Positions 26,856 through 35,719 of a DNA stretch of 54,238 bases are shown piece after piece. The DNA comes from an uncultured Acetatifactor sp. (GTDB lineage: Bacteria > Bacillota > Clostridia > Lachnospirales > Lachnospiraceae): assembly GCA_910583845.1 (NCBI GenBank), contig CAJUAB010000028.1, positions 1 through 54,238 of the forward strand. Reading direction: 5' to 3'. Below the pieces are notes generated by a model. It ran no database searches. It saw only the letters and a list, made by a program, of their open reading frames with translations, and was not told the DNA's origin. The translations under genes and the position numbers were made by a program. Position 1 is the first letter of the stretch. Each line of letters starts with the position of its first letter.

Positions 26856-28193
26856 TCATTTCTTTCTCTCATCCAGATAGAGCTGCACCCGGTTGTCAAT
26901 GGCCCTCGCCACCTCCCCCGCCGGTTTATCTCCACAGAAAAACGGTTGAGCTTCCTCTTCCACAATATCCCAGATATCATTTTGCCACTGATCATACAAG
27001 GGGGATTCCAGCATCTCCCAAAAGACTTGCTCTTCCTCATCTGTCATGGGTCTGGCGTCAAATCGTATATCGTCAATTTCATATGCCAAACCGCCGGAAG
27101 TTTCTTCCTTTACCTCTGTCCACATACTCTTGAGCAGTTCCTGCTTCACTGGAAAATTGCCGACTCCCAGCACTGTTTTTCGCTGTTGTTCCTCCTCCAG
27201 TAAATATTCTATAAAGTCCAGCGCTCCCTCCACATGAGGCGAGGCGGCGTTGATATACAAGCTGTCTGCGCGGATCATATTCCTTGCGCCCTGGGGACTG
27301 GGATACCCCATATAGACAGGTTCCCCATCAAAAAGCTCATCACAATACCGGAAGCTGTCAAAATTCCCAATCTCCGTAGTCACGCAGAATATCTCCCCGG
27401 AGGCATACTTCCCCTTCCTGGACGCGCGCGGCTCCGGGTCAGAATACTTTTTGGCAAATTCCAGCAATGCGATAAATTCCGGCTGCTCAAAGGAACTGAT
27501 TCCCTGTTCCTCATCCACATACAATTGAATGCCGCTTATTCCCACTCCCAGCACATTCAACACATACAACCCTGATTGCTCGCTGGTCCATCCGTATGGA
27601 GCTTCGACAAATGCAGTTACTCCTGCATCCTGCGCCGCGCGCATGCAATATTCCGGGGTCCAGCTCTCACGTTCGGTCGCCATCGCCGGGGAAGTTACCA
27701 TCGTTTGCAACGAAAAAGAATAGGGAATCCCATATATCCTGTCTTCAACCTCATTGGCCTCGACTACATTTTTCACAAATCCTCCCTGTTCGGCCAGGAA
27801 ATCCGTCACATCCAGCAAGACGCCAGCCTGGGCATAGGGCCTCATATCACCGTTTCGCAGCGCCGTATCGGCCAGAATATCGGGGCCCCCTCCGCCAGTG
27901 AGTTCCAGCTGAATGCGGGTGCGCTGGTCTTCCGCAGTGCTCTCCCTGTCAAATTCCAAAGGCACAATCTCATATCGGTCACTCTGTCTGTTATAGTCAG
28001 AAACGATTTCCTGCATAGTTACATTCAGGAAAATTGTGCTCAAATAGATCTCTTCTCTCCCGTTTTCGTTCAACGTCGGCTGGGTGACGCTCTCAGACAC
28101 CTGAGAGTTCTCTGTCTCTTTCACTTGATTACCGCATCCACAGAGCACACATAATATTGATAAGATCACAATATAAGCTCTTCCAGCTTTCAT
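26856..28193 (-). CDS. ABC sugar-type solute-binding lipoprotein
   Basis: Extracellular solute-binding protein (family 1) of 445 residues. The signal peptide ends in a lipobox LCGC (Cys20). The mature part has features such as ELTGGGGPDILADTALRN, a hinge region IYGIPYSFSLQTMV, and DSLYINAASPHVEGALDFIE near the C-terminus. The ATG at 28193 follows GGGGAGG. No permease or ATPase genes are nearby, so it either serves a distant transporter or is a relic. The ligand cannot be told. Confidence 0.85.
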   Translation of the reverse strand: MKAGRAYIVILSILCVLCGCGNQVKETENSQVSESVTQPTLNENGREEIYLSTIFLNVTMQEIVSDYNRQSDRYEIVPLEFDRESTAEDQRTRIQLELTGGGGPDILADTALRNGDMRPYAQAGVLLDVTDFLAEQGGFVKNVVEANEVEDRIYGIPYSFSLQTMVTSPAMATERESWTPEYCMRAAQDAGVTAFVEAPYGWTSEQSGLYVLNVLGVGISGIQLYVDEEQGISSFEQPEFIALLEFAKKYSDPEPRASRKGKYASGEIFCVTTEIGNFDSFRYCDELFDGEPVYMGYPSPQGARNMIRADSLYINAASPHVEGALDFIEYLLEEEQQRKTVLGVGNFPVKQELLKSMWTEVKEETSGGLAYEIDDIRFDARPMTDEEEQVFWEMLESPLYDQWQNDIWDIVEEEAQPFFCGDKPAGEVARAIDNRVQLYLDERKK

Positions 28194-28209
28194 AAATCCT
28201 CCCCTCATA

Positions 28210-28232
28210 TGTACAAAAAATATTTTGTTACA
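28210..28232. promoter_or_regulatory. candidate operator before the solute-binding gene
   Basis: An imperfect 23-base palindrome (plus strand TGTACAAAAAATATTTTGTT then ACA) lies 17 bases upstream of the gene start, a position suited to a repressor. Suggestion only. Confidence 0.35.
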
Positions 28233-28266
28233 CTGGACATAAAGACTCATCAGACACATGTGAAAA

Positions 28267-28298
28267 ATGGACGGCTTCCCCATATGCAAGCCGTCCAT
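28267..28298 (-). terminator. terminator of the heat-shock operon
   Basis: A perfect 11-base stem (ATGGACGGCTT / AAGCCGTCCAT) with a ten-base loop, followed leftward by TTTTTC. It begins 16 bases past the dnaJ stop. Confidence 0.88.
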
Positions 28299-28313
28299 TC
28301 CCATCATCAAAGT

Positions 28314-29486
28314 CTATTTCCAGAACTTTTTCTTCTTTTCCTTGCCGTCCTTTGCCTCGCTGGCTTTGTCATCCTTCTCCAGCTTCTTGGCCGCGTTCAG
28401 GCTGTCGCCGCTCTCCGCGTCAAACTGGCGCAGCAGCTCCTTGGCCTCGTGGGAGAGCCGGTCGGGCACTTCCACCACCAACGTCACATAGTGATCGCCC
28501 CGCACCTCCCTGTTGCGCAGGGTGGGAACCCCCTTGCCTTTCAGGCGCACCTTGGTGTCTGTCTGGGTCCCGGCCTTCACATCGTAGATCACCTTGCCGT
28601 CCACCGTGTCGATGACAATCTCGCCGCCCAGCGCTGCCACCGCAAAGGAGATGGGCACAGTGGAGAAAATATTGTAATCCTGCCTCTGGAAGATGGGATG
28701 GCGTCCTACTACCACCTCCACCAGCACATCTCCCCTGGCGCCGCCGTTTGTGCCGGGCTCGCCCAGCCCGGGCAGACGCTTGCACTGTCCGTTGTCAATA
28801 CCTGCGGGAATGTCCACCGCATAGCGCTTCTTCATGGGCACATAGCCGGTGCCCCGACAGTCCACACACTTTTCCTTGATAATCTTGCCGGTCCCCTGAC
28901 AATCCGGACATGCCTGCACATTCCGCACCGTGCCAAAGAAGGACTGGGATGTAAATACCACCTGCCCCTTGCCGCCGCACTTGGAGCAGGTCTCCGGGCT
29001 GGTGCCCGGCTTGGCCCCGTTGCCGTTACAGGTCTTGCAGGTCTCCTTCACTGTCAGCTCGATCTCCTTCTCGCAGCCGAACACGGCTTCCTCAAAGGTG
29101 ATCCGCACACTGGTGCGCAGATTGGCCCCCTTCATGGGACCGTTGCCCGCGCTCCTGCCGCGGCCTCCGCCGAAAAAGTCACCGAACAGATCACCGAAAA
29201 TATCGCTGAAATCCGCACCGCTGAAATCAAACCCGCCAGGACCGCCCGCGCCGCCCTCGAAGGCGGCATGGCCAAACTGGTCATACTGGCGTCTCTTGTC
29301 CGGATCACTCAAAACCGCATAAGCCTCGGATGCTTCCTTGAACTTCGCCTCCGCTTCCGCATTTCCAGGGTTTACATCAGGATGATACTTTTTGGCCAGG
29401 GCACGATACGCCTTTTTGATCTCCGCGTCATCCGCGTTTTTCCCGATACCCAGGACTTCATAATAATCACGTTTCTGTTCTGCCAT
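28314..29486 (-). CDS. dnaJ: chaperone DnaJ
   Basis: Hsp40 co-chaperone of 390 residues that stimulates the DnaK ATPase and delivers unfolded proteins. The J domain (1-70) carries the HPD motif in KKYHPDVNPG. A Gly/Phe-rich linker follows, then the zinc region with four CxxCxGxG-type repeats (CKTCNGNG, CSKCGGKG, CPDCQGTG, CVDCRGTG), the substrate-binding domains and a Lys-rich C-terminus. Last gene of hrcA-grpE-dnaK-dnaJ. Confidence 0.97.
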   Translation of the reverse strand: MAEQKRDYYEVLGIGKNADDAEIKKAYRALAKKYHPDVNPGNAEAEAKFKEASEAYAVLSDPDKRRQYDQFGHAAFEGGAGGPGGFDFSGADFSDIFGDLFGDFFGGGRGRSAGNGPMKGANLRTSVRITFEEAVFGCEKEIELTVKETCKTCNGNGAKPGTSPETCSKCGGKGQVVFTSQSFFGTVRNVQACPDCQGTGKIIKEKCVDCRGTGYVPMKKRYAVDIPAGIDNGQCKRLPGLGEPGTNGGARGDVLVEVVVGRHPIFQRQDYNIFSTVPISFAVAALGGEIVIDTVDGKVIYDVKAGTQTDTKVRLKGKGVPTLRNREVRGDHYVTLVVEVPDRLSHEAKELLRQFDAESGDSLNAAKKLEKDDKASEAKDGKEKKKKFWK

Positions 29487-29539
29487 AAATATGACCTCCG
29501 TTGTCCGTTACAATTATAATATACTTATCATAACCACAT

Positions 29540-29568
29540 GAAGAATGGCTCGTTAAGAGCCATTCTTC
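29540..29568 (-). other. dnaK-dnaJ intercistronic hairpin
   Basis: A perfect 12-base stem (GAAGAATGGCTC / GAGCCATTCTTC) with a five-base loop lies between dnaK and dnaJ. No T-run follows in the direction of transcription. It may partly reduce dnaJ expression or stabilise the dnaK message after processing. Confidence 0.6.
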
Positions 29569-29594
29569 GGTGTAAAATTTTTCCCTGCTCTGCC

Positions 29595-31481
29595 CTATAC
29601 CTCTCTGAAGTCCCCGTCAATGACATCATCCTCGGGAGCGGACGCGCTGCCTGCCTCCGGTCCCGCGCTGCCGCCAAAACCGCTCATATCCGGTCCGGCC
29701 TGGCCGCCCTGGGCCTGCTGCATGTTCTCGTACATCTTGGTAAACAGAGACTGAGCGCTGTTTGTGAGTTTCTCCTTGGCCGCTTTCAGTTCGTCCAGAT
29801 CACTGTCGCTCATCTCCTGATCCCTGGTTCTCTCCAGAATGGCTTTCACAGCCTCCAGATCTGCCTGCACAGCAGATTTTTCGCTGTCGCTGATCTTGTC
29901 GCCCACTTCCTCTATGGCCTTCTCGGTCTGGAACACAAACGCGTCCGCATCGTTCCTGGCCTCCACAGCCTCCTTGCGCTTCTTGTCCTGGGCCTCGAAC
30001 TCAGCCGCTTCCTTCACGGCTCTCTCGATCTCGTCATCAGACATGTTGGAGCCTGCTGTGATGGTGATATGCTGCTCCTTGCCGGTGCCCAGATCCTTGG
30101 CAGAGACATTTACAATGCCGTTGGCGTCGATATCAAAGGTAACCTCAATCTGAGGAACACCTCTTCTTGCGGGAGGAATCCCGTCCAGACGGAACTGTCC
30201 CAGAGACTTGTTGTCCCTGGCGAACTGTCTCTCGCCCTGTACCACATTGATATCCACAGCCGTCTGGTTGTCAGCCGCCGTGGAGAAGATCTGGCTCTTC
30301 TTGGTAGGGATGGTGGTGTTTCTCTCAATCAGTCTGGTGGCTACGCCGCCCATGGTCTCGATGGACAGGGACAGAGGAGTCACATCCAGCAGAAGAATTT
30401 CACCTGCGCCTGCGTCGCCTGCCAGCTTGCCGCCCTGGATGGAAGCACCGATGGCCACGCACTCATCCGGATTCAGAGATTTGCTGGGCTCCTTGCCGGT
30501 CAGCTGTCTCACCTTATCCTGTACGGCCGGGATACGGGTGGAGCCGCCCACCAGCAGTACCTGGCCCAGATCGGAATTATTCAGTCCCGCATCCTTCATG
30601 GCGTTCTGCACAGGGATGGCCGTTCTCTCCACCAGGTCATGGGTCAGCTCATCGAATTTCGCCCGGGTCAGATTCATATCAAAATGCTTGGGTCCTTCCG
30701 CCGTGGCCGTGATGAAGGGCAGGTTGATATTGGTGGTCATCGCGCTGGAAAGCTCCTTCTTGGCTTTCTCCGCCGCCTCCTTCAATCTCTGCATGGCCAT
30801 CTTGTCACCGGACAGATCCACGCCCTCCGCCTTCTTGAACTCGTCAATCATCCACTGGGTGATCTTGTTGTCAAAGTCGTCGCCGCCCAGGAAGGTATCC
30901 CCGTTGGTGGCCAGAACGGTGATGACGCCCTCCGCAATCTCAATAATGGATACATCAAAAGTACCGCCGCCCAGGTCGTATACCATGATGTTCTGTTCCT
31001 TCTCATTGTCCAGGCCGTAAGCCAGGGCCGCGGCGGTGGGCTCATTGATGATACGCTTTACATCCAGACCCGCAATTTTACCCGCGTCCTTGGTGGCCTG
31101 ACGCTGGGCATCGTTGAAGTATGCGGGAACCGTGATGACAGCCTCCGTCACTTTCTCACCCAGATAGCTCTCCGCGTCCGCTTTCAGCTTCTGCAAAATC
31201 ATTGCGGAAATCTGCTGGGGAGAATACTTCTTATCGTCGATGGCGCGCTTGTGGTCCGTACCCATCTCCCTCTTGATGGAGGAAATTGTCTTCTCCGCGT
31301 TGGTCACAGCCTGACGCTTTGCCGGCTCACCGATCAGTCTCTCGCCGGTCTTGGTGAAAGCCACCACTGACGGGGTAGTTCTCGCGCCCTCCGCGTTGGC
31401 GATCACGGTGGGTTTTCCACCTTCCATCACAGCCACACAGCTGTTGGTCGTTCCTAAGTCAATACCAATAATCTTGCTCAT
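29595..31481 (-). CDS. dnaK: chaperone DnaK (Hsp70)
   Basis: ATP-dependent Hsp70 of 628 residues. The ATPase domain starts IIGIDLGTTNSCVAVMEGG and carries the connect and phosphate motifs (VYDLGGGTFDVSI, LLVGGSTRIP). The substrate-binding domain begins near LLLDVTPLSLSIET, and the C-terminal lid ends in a Gly/Ala-rich tail. It works with GrpE and DnaJ from the same operon. Confidence 0.98.
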   Translation of the reverse strand: MSKIIGIDLGTTNSCVAVMEGGKPTVIANAEGARTTPSVVAFTKTGERLIGEPAKRQAVTNAEKTISSIKREMGTDHKRAIDDKKYSPQQISAMILQKLKADAESYLGEKVTEAVITVPAYFNDAQRQATKDAGKIAGLDVKRIINEPTAAALAYGLDNEKEQNIMVYDLGGGTFDVSIIEIAEGVITVLATNGDTFLGGDDFDNKITQWMIDEFKKAEGVDLSGDKMAMQRLKEAAEKAKKELSSAMTTNINLPFITATAEGPKHFDMNLTRAKFDELTHDLVERTAIPVQNAMKDAGLNNSDLGQVLLVGGSTRIPAVQDKVRQLTGKEPSKSLNPDECVAIGASIQGGKLAGDAGAGEILLLDVTPLSLSIETMGGVATRLIERNTTIPTKKSQIFSTAADNQTAVDINVVQGERQFARDNKSLGQFRLDGIPPARRGVPQIEVTFDIDANGIVNVSAKDLGTGKEQHITITAGSNMSDDEIERAVKEAAEFEAQDKKRKEAVEARNDADAFVFQTEKAIEEVGDKISDSEKSAVQADLEAVKAILERTRDQEMSDSDLDELKAAKEKLTNSAQSLFTKMYENMQQAQGGQAGPDMSGFGGSAGPEAGSASAPEDDVIDGDFREV

Positions 31482-31530
31482 GTTCTTGTCCTCCTCGTTC
31501 TATACCGAACTGCTTCTACAATTGCTTTAT

Positions 31531-32220
31531 TTATGAAACTACAGAAACCATGCTGTGTCTTACAACAGAATCCCTGTAGGTATAACCCTTCTGCAACTCC
31601 TGGGCCACGGTGCCGGTCTCCAGTTCCCCGTTTTCCACCTGCATCACGGCATTGTGCAGGTTCGGATCAAACTCGCATCCCACAGCCTCTATGGGCTTTA
31701 CACCGATATTCTCCAGCTCCTTCATCATCTGCTTGTAAATCTTGTTCATACCTTCCACAAAGGGATCGCCCTGCCCCTCCTCCGGGACGGTGGCAAGCCC
31801 CCGCTCAAAATTGTCAATCACCGGAAGGATTTTCTCAATAACGCTTTTCGCGCCGGTCTCAAACATGGCCTGCTTTTCCTTCTCGGTGCGGTTGCGGAAG
31901 TTTTCAAATTCCGCCAGCTGGCGCTTGACCCGATCTTCGAGCTCCGCGATCTTCTCTTTGGCGGCGTCCGCTTTCTTATCCTGCTTCGCCTGCTTTTTGG
32001 CGGCCCGCTTCTCCGCCCATGTCTTCGGGTCTTCCCCCTCAGGCGTTTCCCCTGCGGCATCCGCCGCCGCGGTCTCCTCCTCCGCATTTTCCGCGGGCTC
32101 CTCTCCGCCTGTGGGCTCCTGCCCGTTCTGGAGCTCCTCCGCGGCTTCCGGCTGTCCTTCTCCGGCCTGCCCGTCTTCCACGATCTCTTCCTCCAAAATA
32201 TCCTTTTCCTGATCTGCCAT
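31531..32220 (-). CDS. grpE: nucleotide exchange factor GrpE
   Basis: Exchange factor releasing ADP from DnaK; 229 residues. The first about 80 residues are a long acidic Glu/Ala-rich extension of low complexity, followed by the coiled coil (about 80-135, with ENFRNRTEKEKQAMFETGA) and the beta domain (VKPIEAVGCEFDPNLHNAVM, VVRHSMVSV). The N-terminal extension is longer than in B. subtilis. Confidence 0.95.
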   Translation of the reverse strand: MADQEKDILEEEIVEDGQAGEGQPEAAEELQNGQEPTGGEEPAENAEEETAAADAAGETPEGEDPKTWAEKRAAKKQAKQDKKADAAKEKIAELEDRVKRQLAEFENFRNRTEKEKQAMFETGAKSVIEKILPVIDNFERGLATVPEEGQGDPFVEGMNKIYKQMMKELENIGVKPIEAVGCEFDPNLHNAVMQVENGELETGTVAQELQKGYTYRDSVVRHSMVSVVS

Positions 32221-32281
32221 GCCAGCACCGTTCCTTTCTTAATACAGAATACTCCATAAAAACCGGACTCCTGAAATCCCT

Positions 32282-33313
32282 CTATTTCTTATATAATTCG
32301 TCCAGCTGCTGTTTCAGCGTCTGCAATGTCCCGATGACCCGGTCATAGTCCATCCGCTTGGGGCCGATAATTCCGATGGTACCCTTCATGCCCTCCTCCA
32401 GCTCGTATGTGGCCGTCACCACACTACAGTCCTTCATACCCCTGATGGGAGTTTCCTCCCCGATATATACCTGGATTCCCGTGTTGGAGCTGTCGGACAA
32501 AGTCTCCTGCACCAACTCGCTGAGCAGCTCCTTCTCTTCAAAAGTGTTGATCAGTTCGCTGGCCTTCTGCTGGTCCGCCAGCTCCGGATAACGGAAAATA
32601 TTGTTGGTGCCGCTGGTATAAATCTCCAGGTCCTCATCCGCCTTGATAGCCTCGGCCACCGCGTCGATGACTTCGCTGACAATATCGCTGTGGATGCCTG
32701 CCTGCTGCTTCATGGCCGCGATCATTCCAAGATTGATCTCTTCCATACACAGTCCGTTCAGATGCGTGTTCAGCAGAATATTCAGTTTCAGCAGCGTCTC
32801 ATCGTCCAGCTCCTGGGCTACCTGCAATATATTGTTCTTGATCACATTGCCTTCCGCTACAATCACAGCCAGGATCTGATTGTAATCCACCCGGGAGAGC
32901 TGGATAAATTTCACCTTGCTGCCATGGGTCTGAGGGGCGCTGATCATGGTGGCGTACCGGGTATTCTGAGCAAGCACCCTGGCCACCTGCTTAAGCAGGG
33001 TCTCCATGCGGTCCTGCCTCTCCAACAGCATCTCCTTCATCTCGACCACTTCCCGCTCCTTCTGCTCCATCATGCAGTCCACATAGAAGCGATAGCCCTG
33101 ATCAGAAGGAATGCGCCCGGCAGAGGTGTGGGGCTGGACGATATAGCCAAGCTCTTCCAGATCCGCCATCTCATTGCGAATAGTCGCGGAACTCAGGTTC
33201 AGATCCGTGTATTTGCTGATGGTCCTGCTTCCCACGGGCTCGCCTGTCTCCAGATAGTTGCGGATGATGGCCTGCAATATTTTTGTCTTTCTCTCATCCA
33301 ACTGCATCCTCAT
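32282..33313 (-). CDS. hrcA: heat-inducible repressor HrcA
   Basis: Winged-helix repressor of class I heat-shock genes; 343 residues. The N-terminal helix-turn-helix (RKTKILQAIIRNYLETGEPV, then GSRTISKY and LSSATIRNEMADLEELGYI) is followed by a GAF-like domain ending in GPKRMDYDRVIGTL. It binds CIRCE; the operator lies 22 bases upstream of its start, so the operon is autoregulated, with GroESL elsewhere assisting HrcA folding in known systems. Confidence 0.96.
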   Translation of the reverse strand: MRMQLDERKTKILQAIIRNYLETGEPVGSRTISKYTDLNLSSATIRNEMADLEELGYIVQPHTSAGRIPSDQGYRFYVDCMMEQKEREVVEMKEMLLERQDRMETLLKQVARVLAQNTRYATMISAPQTHGSKVKFIQLSRVDYNQILAVIVAEGNVIKNNILQVAQELDDETLLKLNILLNTHLNGLCMEEINLGMIAAMKQQAGIHSDIVSEVIDAVAEAIKADEDLEIYTSGTNNIFRYPELADQQKASELINTFEEKELLSELVQETLSDSSNTGIQVYIGEETPIRGMKDCSVVTATYELEEGMKGTIGIIGPKRMDYDRVIGTLQTLKQQLDELYKK

Positions 33314-33334
33314 CCTCCTGCTTTCTGTATGCTG

Positions 33335-33361
33335 TTAGCACTCGACTCAGTGGAGTGCTAA
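33335..33361. promoter_or_regulatory. CIRCE operator
   Basis: A perfect CIRCE inverted repeat, TTAGCACTC, nine bases, GAGTGCTAA. It lies just downstream of the predicted -10, the usual place for HrcA repression. Confidence 0.97.
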
Positions 33362-33375
33362 CACTTACTAGAACT

Positions 33376-33404
33376 AAAATAGCACTTACCCCACATATTG
33401 TCAA
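33376..33404 (-). promoter_or_regulatory. promoter of hrcA-grpE-dnaK-dnaJ
   Basis: Minus-strand TTGACA (33404-33399), a 17-base spacer, and TATTTT (33381-33376), with CIRCE following 14 bases later. Confidence 0.85.
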
Positions 33405-33604
33405 CTGCTTTCCCTAAAATTATTTCTAAAATAATTCTAAAGCAGCCATAAACAAGGAAATTCCTGCTCCGGGGGATTCCGTACCATGAAAAAACGCCGC
33501 CGGGACATTCTCTCTGTCCCGATGCTACGCGCATGTAAGCCGACGCTATGCGTTTGATCCCGGTTTATAAAATCAGAGGGTTATGGTAGTATGAAGATAC
33601 GAAA

Positions 33605-33890
33605 ACAGAAGGGAAAGCAGGTGGGAAGTCTGACCGTGACGCGGCGGACATGTGTTATGGGACACTGGCGGACAGGGTGAGATTTTTCAAAGAGAGCAAG
33701 GAGGGAATTGAGATTATGTGCCAGGCTATGGAAGATATGAGGAATCAGACATTGAAAAAAAGGAAGGAAAGAGGTTGCACTCCGTATGTTGGCGACTGGC
33801 CAATATGCTTTAGAAGAACTCGTTAATATTTCAGGACTATCTCTTGAGGAAGTCAAACAACTGAAAGCTGATAGAAATGCAAAGCTATAG
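33605..33890 (+). pseudogene. broken Rpn-type PD-(D/E)XK nuclease/transposase remnant
   Basis: Only the C-terminal end is left, split between two frames. The first reads ADMCYGTLADRVRFF-KESKEGIEIMCQAMEDMRNQ; after KKRKE a frameshift leads to EVALRMLATGQYALEELVNI then SGLSLEEVKQL and a stop at 33890. This resembles the C-terminal part of Rpn-family proteins (recombination-promoting nuclease / PD-(D/E)XK transposase type), which are abundant and often decayed in Lachnospiraceae. Confidence 0.62.
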
Positions 33891-33930
33891 AGCCGGGAAT
33901 CTGAAAACCGGTTCCTGGCTCTATTTTTAT
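33889..33930 (+). terminator. terminator after the Rpn remnant
   Basis: AGAGCCGGGAA (33889-33899) pairs with TTCCTGGCTCT (33912-33922), followed by ATTTTTAT. It overlaps the remnant stop codon. Confidence 0.8.
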
Positions 33931-34083
33931 GCCCTGAAATGTGAATTTTTTTGTGATTATGATAAAAAAGTCCTTTACAAAACGTCACTGGAATGACCAC
34001 CCGAAACGCGGTCATCATGTACAAAGTCTCTGACCTTCGCAGCAGAAAAGCCTTCTGCCCAACGCCGGAAACAGGGGACCGCT

Positions 34084-34593
34084 TTACAGATAAAAGCTGC
34101 CCGCGAACTCCTTGTTCATCACATAATAAGCCACATGCTCCTCCGGCTTCACATACAGCTCAATGCTGGTCAGATCGTCCTCATTCTGATTCAGGTCATA
34201 CTTCCAGACATCCTTCGCGATCTGTGACAGCTCTTCCTGAGAGTAAGACTTTCCGCCGAACTGTACCGTGATCTCAGACTTTAACTCCTTCTTCATTTCC
34301 GCCTCCTTCTCTGTGGTATCCTGCTCAAGCTCTTTATTCTCAACAGGCTTGGCGGCAGGCTTTCTTCCCGGCTTCTTCTTCTCAACAGGCTTGGTCTCCG
34401 TCTTCTTTTCCGCCTTGGCCGCGTCCTCTTTTACCTCCGCGGTCTTGGGGGCCTCCGCCTTTACCTCCTCAGCTTTGGGAGCCTCCGCTTTCAGCTCTTC
34501 CGCCTTGGCAGTCTCCGCGCTCTTGGCCGCCGCTTTAGCCGCCGGCTTGGTCTCTTCCTTATTGACAGTTACATTTTTCTTTGCTGATGCCAT
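34084..34593 (-). CDS. DUF6465-like protein with Ala/Lys/Glu-rich N-terminus
   Basis: A 169-residue protein in two parts. Residues 1 to about 100 are low-complexity Ala-Lys-Glu-Pro repeats (such as KAEAPKAEEVKAEAPKTAEV) like histone H1 tails. The C-terminal about 65 residues (ITVQFGGKSYSQEEL, SIELYVKPEEHVAYYVMN, FAGSF) match the DUF6465 pattern common in Lachnospiraceae. Function unknown; nucleoid or RNA binding by the basic/acidic tail is a guess. The start at 34593 has GGGAG eight bases upstream. Confidence 0.78.
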   Translation of the reverse strand: MASAKKNVTVNKEETKPAAKAAAKSAETAKAEELKAEAPKAEEVKAEAPKTAEVKEDAAKAEKKTETKPVEKKKPGRKPAAKPVENKELEQDTTEKEAEMKKELKSEITVQFGGKSYSQEELSQIAKDVWKYDLNQNEDDLTSIELYVKPEEHVAYYVMNKEFAGSFYL

Positions 34594-34689
34594 TGTGATA
34601 TCTCCCTTCATCTCATAACAACAAACTTTTCTACTCCCTACAAGGTATAATATATGTCAAGTTTCCTATTGCTGTCCCTGTTACGCTAC

Positions 34690-34718
34690 AGTTTAGCCCT
34701 TTTTCTCTAATCTGTCAA
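34690..34718 (-). promoter_or_regulatory. promoter of the DUF6465-like gene
   Basis: Minus-strand TTGACA (34718-34713), a 17-base spacer, and TAAACT (34695-34690), about 97 bases before the start. Confidence 0.75.
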
Positions 34719-34810
34719 CTTTTTATTGAAAATTTGCCATATTGCCACCTAAAGGCTTTCATATAACAGCAATCTTGGGCATAATTACAACGTTTTTTAC
34801 GCTTTGGCAT

Positions 34811-35662
34811 CTATATCCAGAGGTTAAAAGCCACCAATACCACAATACCTAGCAGAATCCGGTACCATCCAAACACTTTGAAGTCATGTTTTTTGATATA
34901 GCTGATCAAAAAACGCAGCACAAAGACCGACACCACAAAAGCCACAACGCATCCGGTGAGCAGCACTCCCAGCTCCATGGGCGTGAAATGGAATCCGAAC
35001 TTAAGCAGCTTCAACAGGCTGGCGCCGAACATCACCGGCACGGCCAGGAAAAAGGTATATTCCGCCGCCACCGTGCGGGATACGCCGATGAGCAGCGCTC
35101 CCACAATGGTAGCCCCGGAACGGGAGGTTCCGGGGAAAACCGCCGCGATCACCTGAAACACGCCGATGAGCAGCGCCGTCTGATAAGTGATCTCCGCCAG
35201 CGTATTCACCTTGGGATTTCTGCCCCTGTTCCAGTTCTCAATGACGATGAAAGCAACGCCAAAGGCGATCAGAGCCACCGCCACCACTTCATACCGATAA
35301 AACAGCGCGTTCAGAACATCGTCAAACAGCACCCCTATAATGGCCGCAGGTACGCAGGATACCAGGATTTTAAACCACATGGTCATAATATCCATGCGCA
35401 GCCAGGGGATAGTCCCGGGATTTTTCTTCCGCGCCCCGGCTGTCAGGGCAAAGGGCCACAGTTTGTTCCAGAACAACACCACCACCGCCAGAATGGCGCC
35501 CAGCTGAATCACCACATCAAACATTTCAAAGAAGTCTTCACTCATGCTGCCGAAGGGCATCAGTTCTTCCAGCAGAATCAGGTGGCCGGTACTGCTGATG
35601 GGCAGCCACTCGGTAATTCCCTCCACGATTCCGTAAAGTATCGCTTTCAGTATCTCCAACAT
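34811..35662 (-). CDS. uppP: undecaprenyl-diphosphatase UppP
   Basis: Polytopic membrane phosphatase of 283 residues that regenerates undecaprenyl phosphate from its diphosphate for cell-wall synthesis. The catalytic motifs are VEGITEWLPISSTGHLILLE near the N-terminus and FPGTSRSGATIVGALLIG in the middle. About seven or eight membrane segments are visible. Overproduction gives bacitracin tolerance in other bacteria (BacA). Confidence 0.95.
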   Translation of the reverse strand: MLEILKAILYGIVEGITEWLPISSTGHLILLEELMPFGSMSEDFFEMFDVVIQLGAILAVVVLFWNKLWPFALTAGARKKNPGTIPWLRMDIMTMWFKILVSCVPAAIIGVLFDDVLNALFYRYEVVAVALIAFGVAFIVIENWNRGRNPKVNTLAEITYQTALLIGVFQVIAAVFPGTSRSGATIVGALLIGVSRTVAAEYTFFLAVPVMFGASLLKLLKFGFHFTPMELGVLLTGCVVAFVVSVFVLRFLISYIKKHDFKVFGWYRILLGIVVLVAFNLWI

Positions 35663-35693
35663 TTCTTTATTCCTTTCTGTTCACAGCCCCTCC

Positions 35694-35717
35694 GCCACTG
35701 GCAAAACGTTTCCCGCA
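35694..35717 (-). repeat. intercistronic GTTTTGC word, copy 3
   Basis: Minus strand CTGCGGGAAACGTTTTGCCA then GTGGC, starting three bases past the aminotransferase stop. It is a looser match to copies 2 and 4. Confidence 0.35.
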
Positions 35718-35719
35718 GG

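Noticed and set aside
29538..31370. 610-codon open frame opposite dnaK
   Set aside because: Mirror of the strongly biased dnaK codons; dnaK is intact and no start signal exists for the antisense frame.
33581..34024. 147-codon frame opposite the Rpn remnant
   Set aside because: The opposite strand has recognisable protein remnants and a matching terminator; this frame does not.
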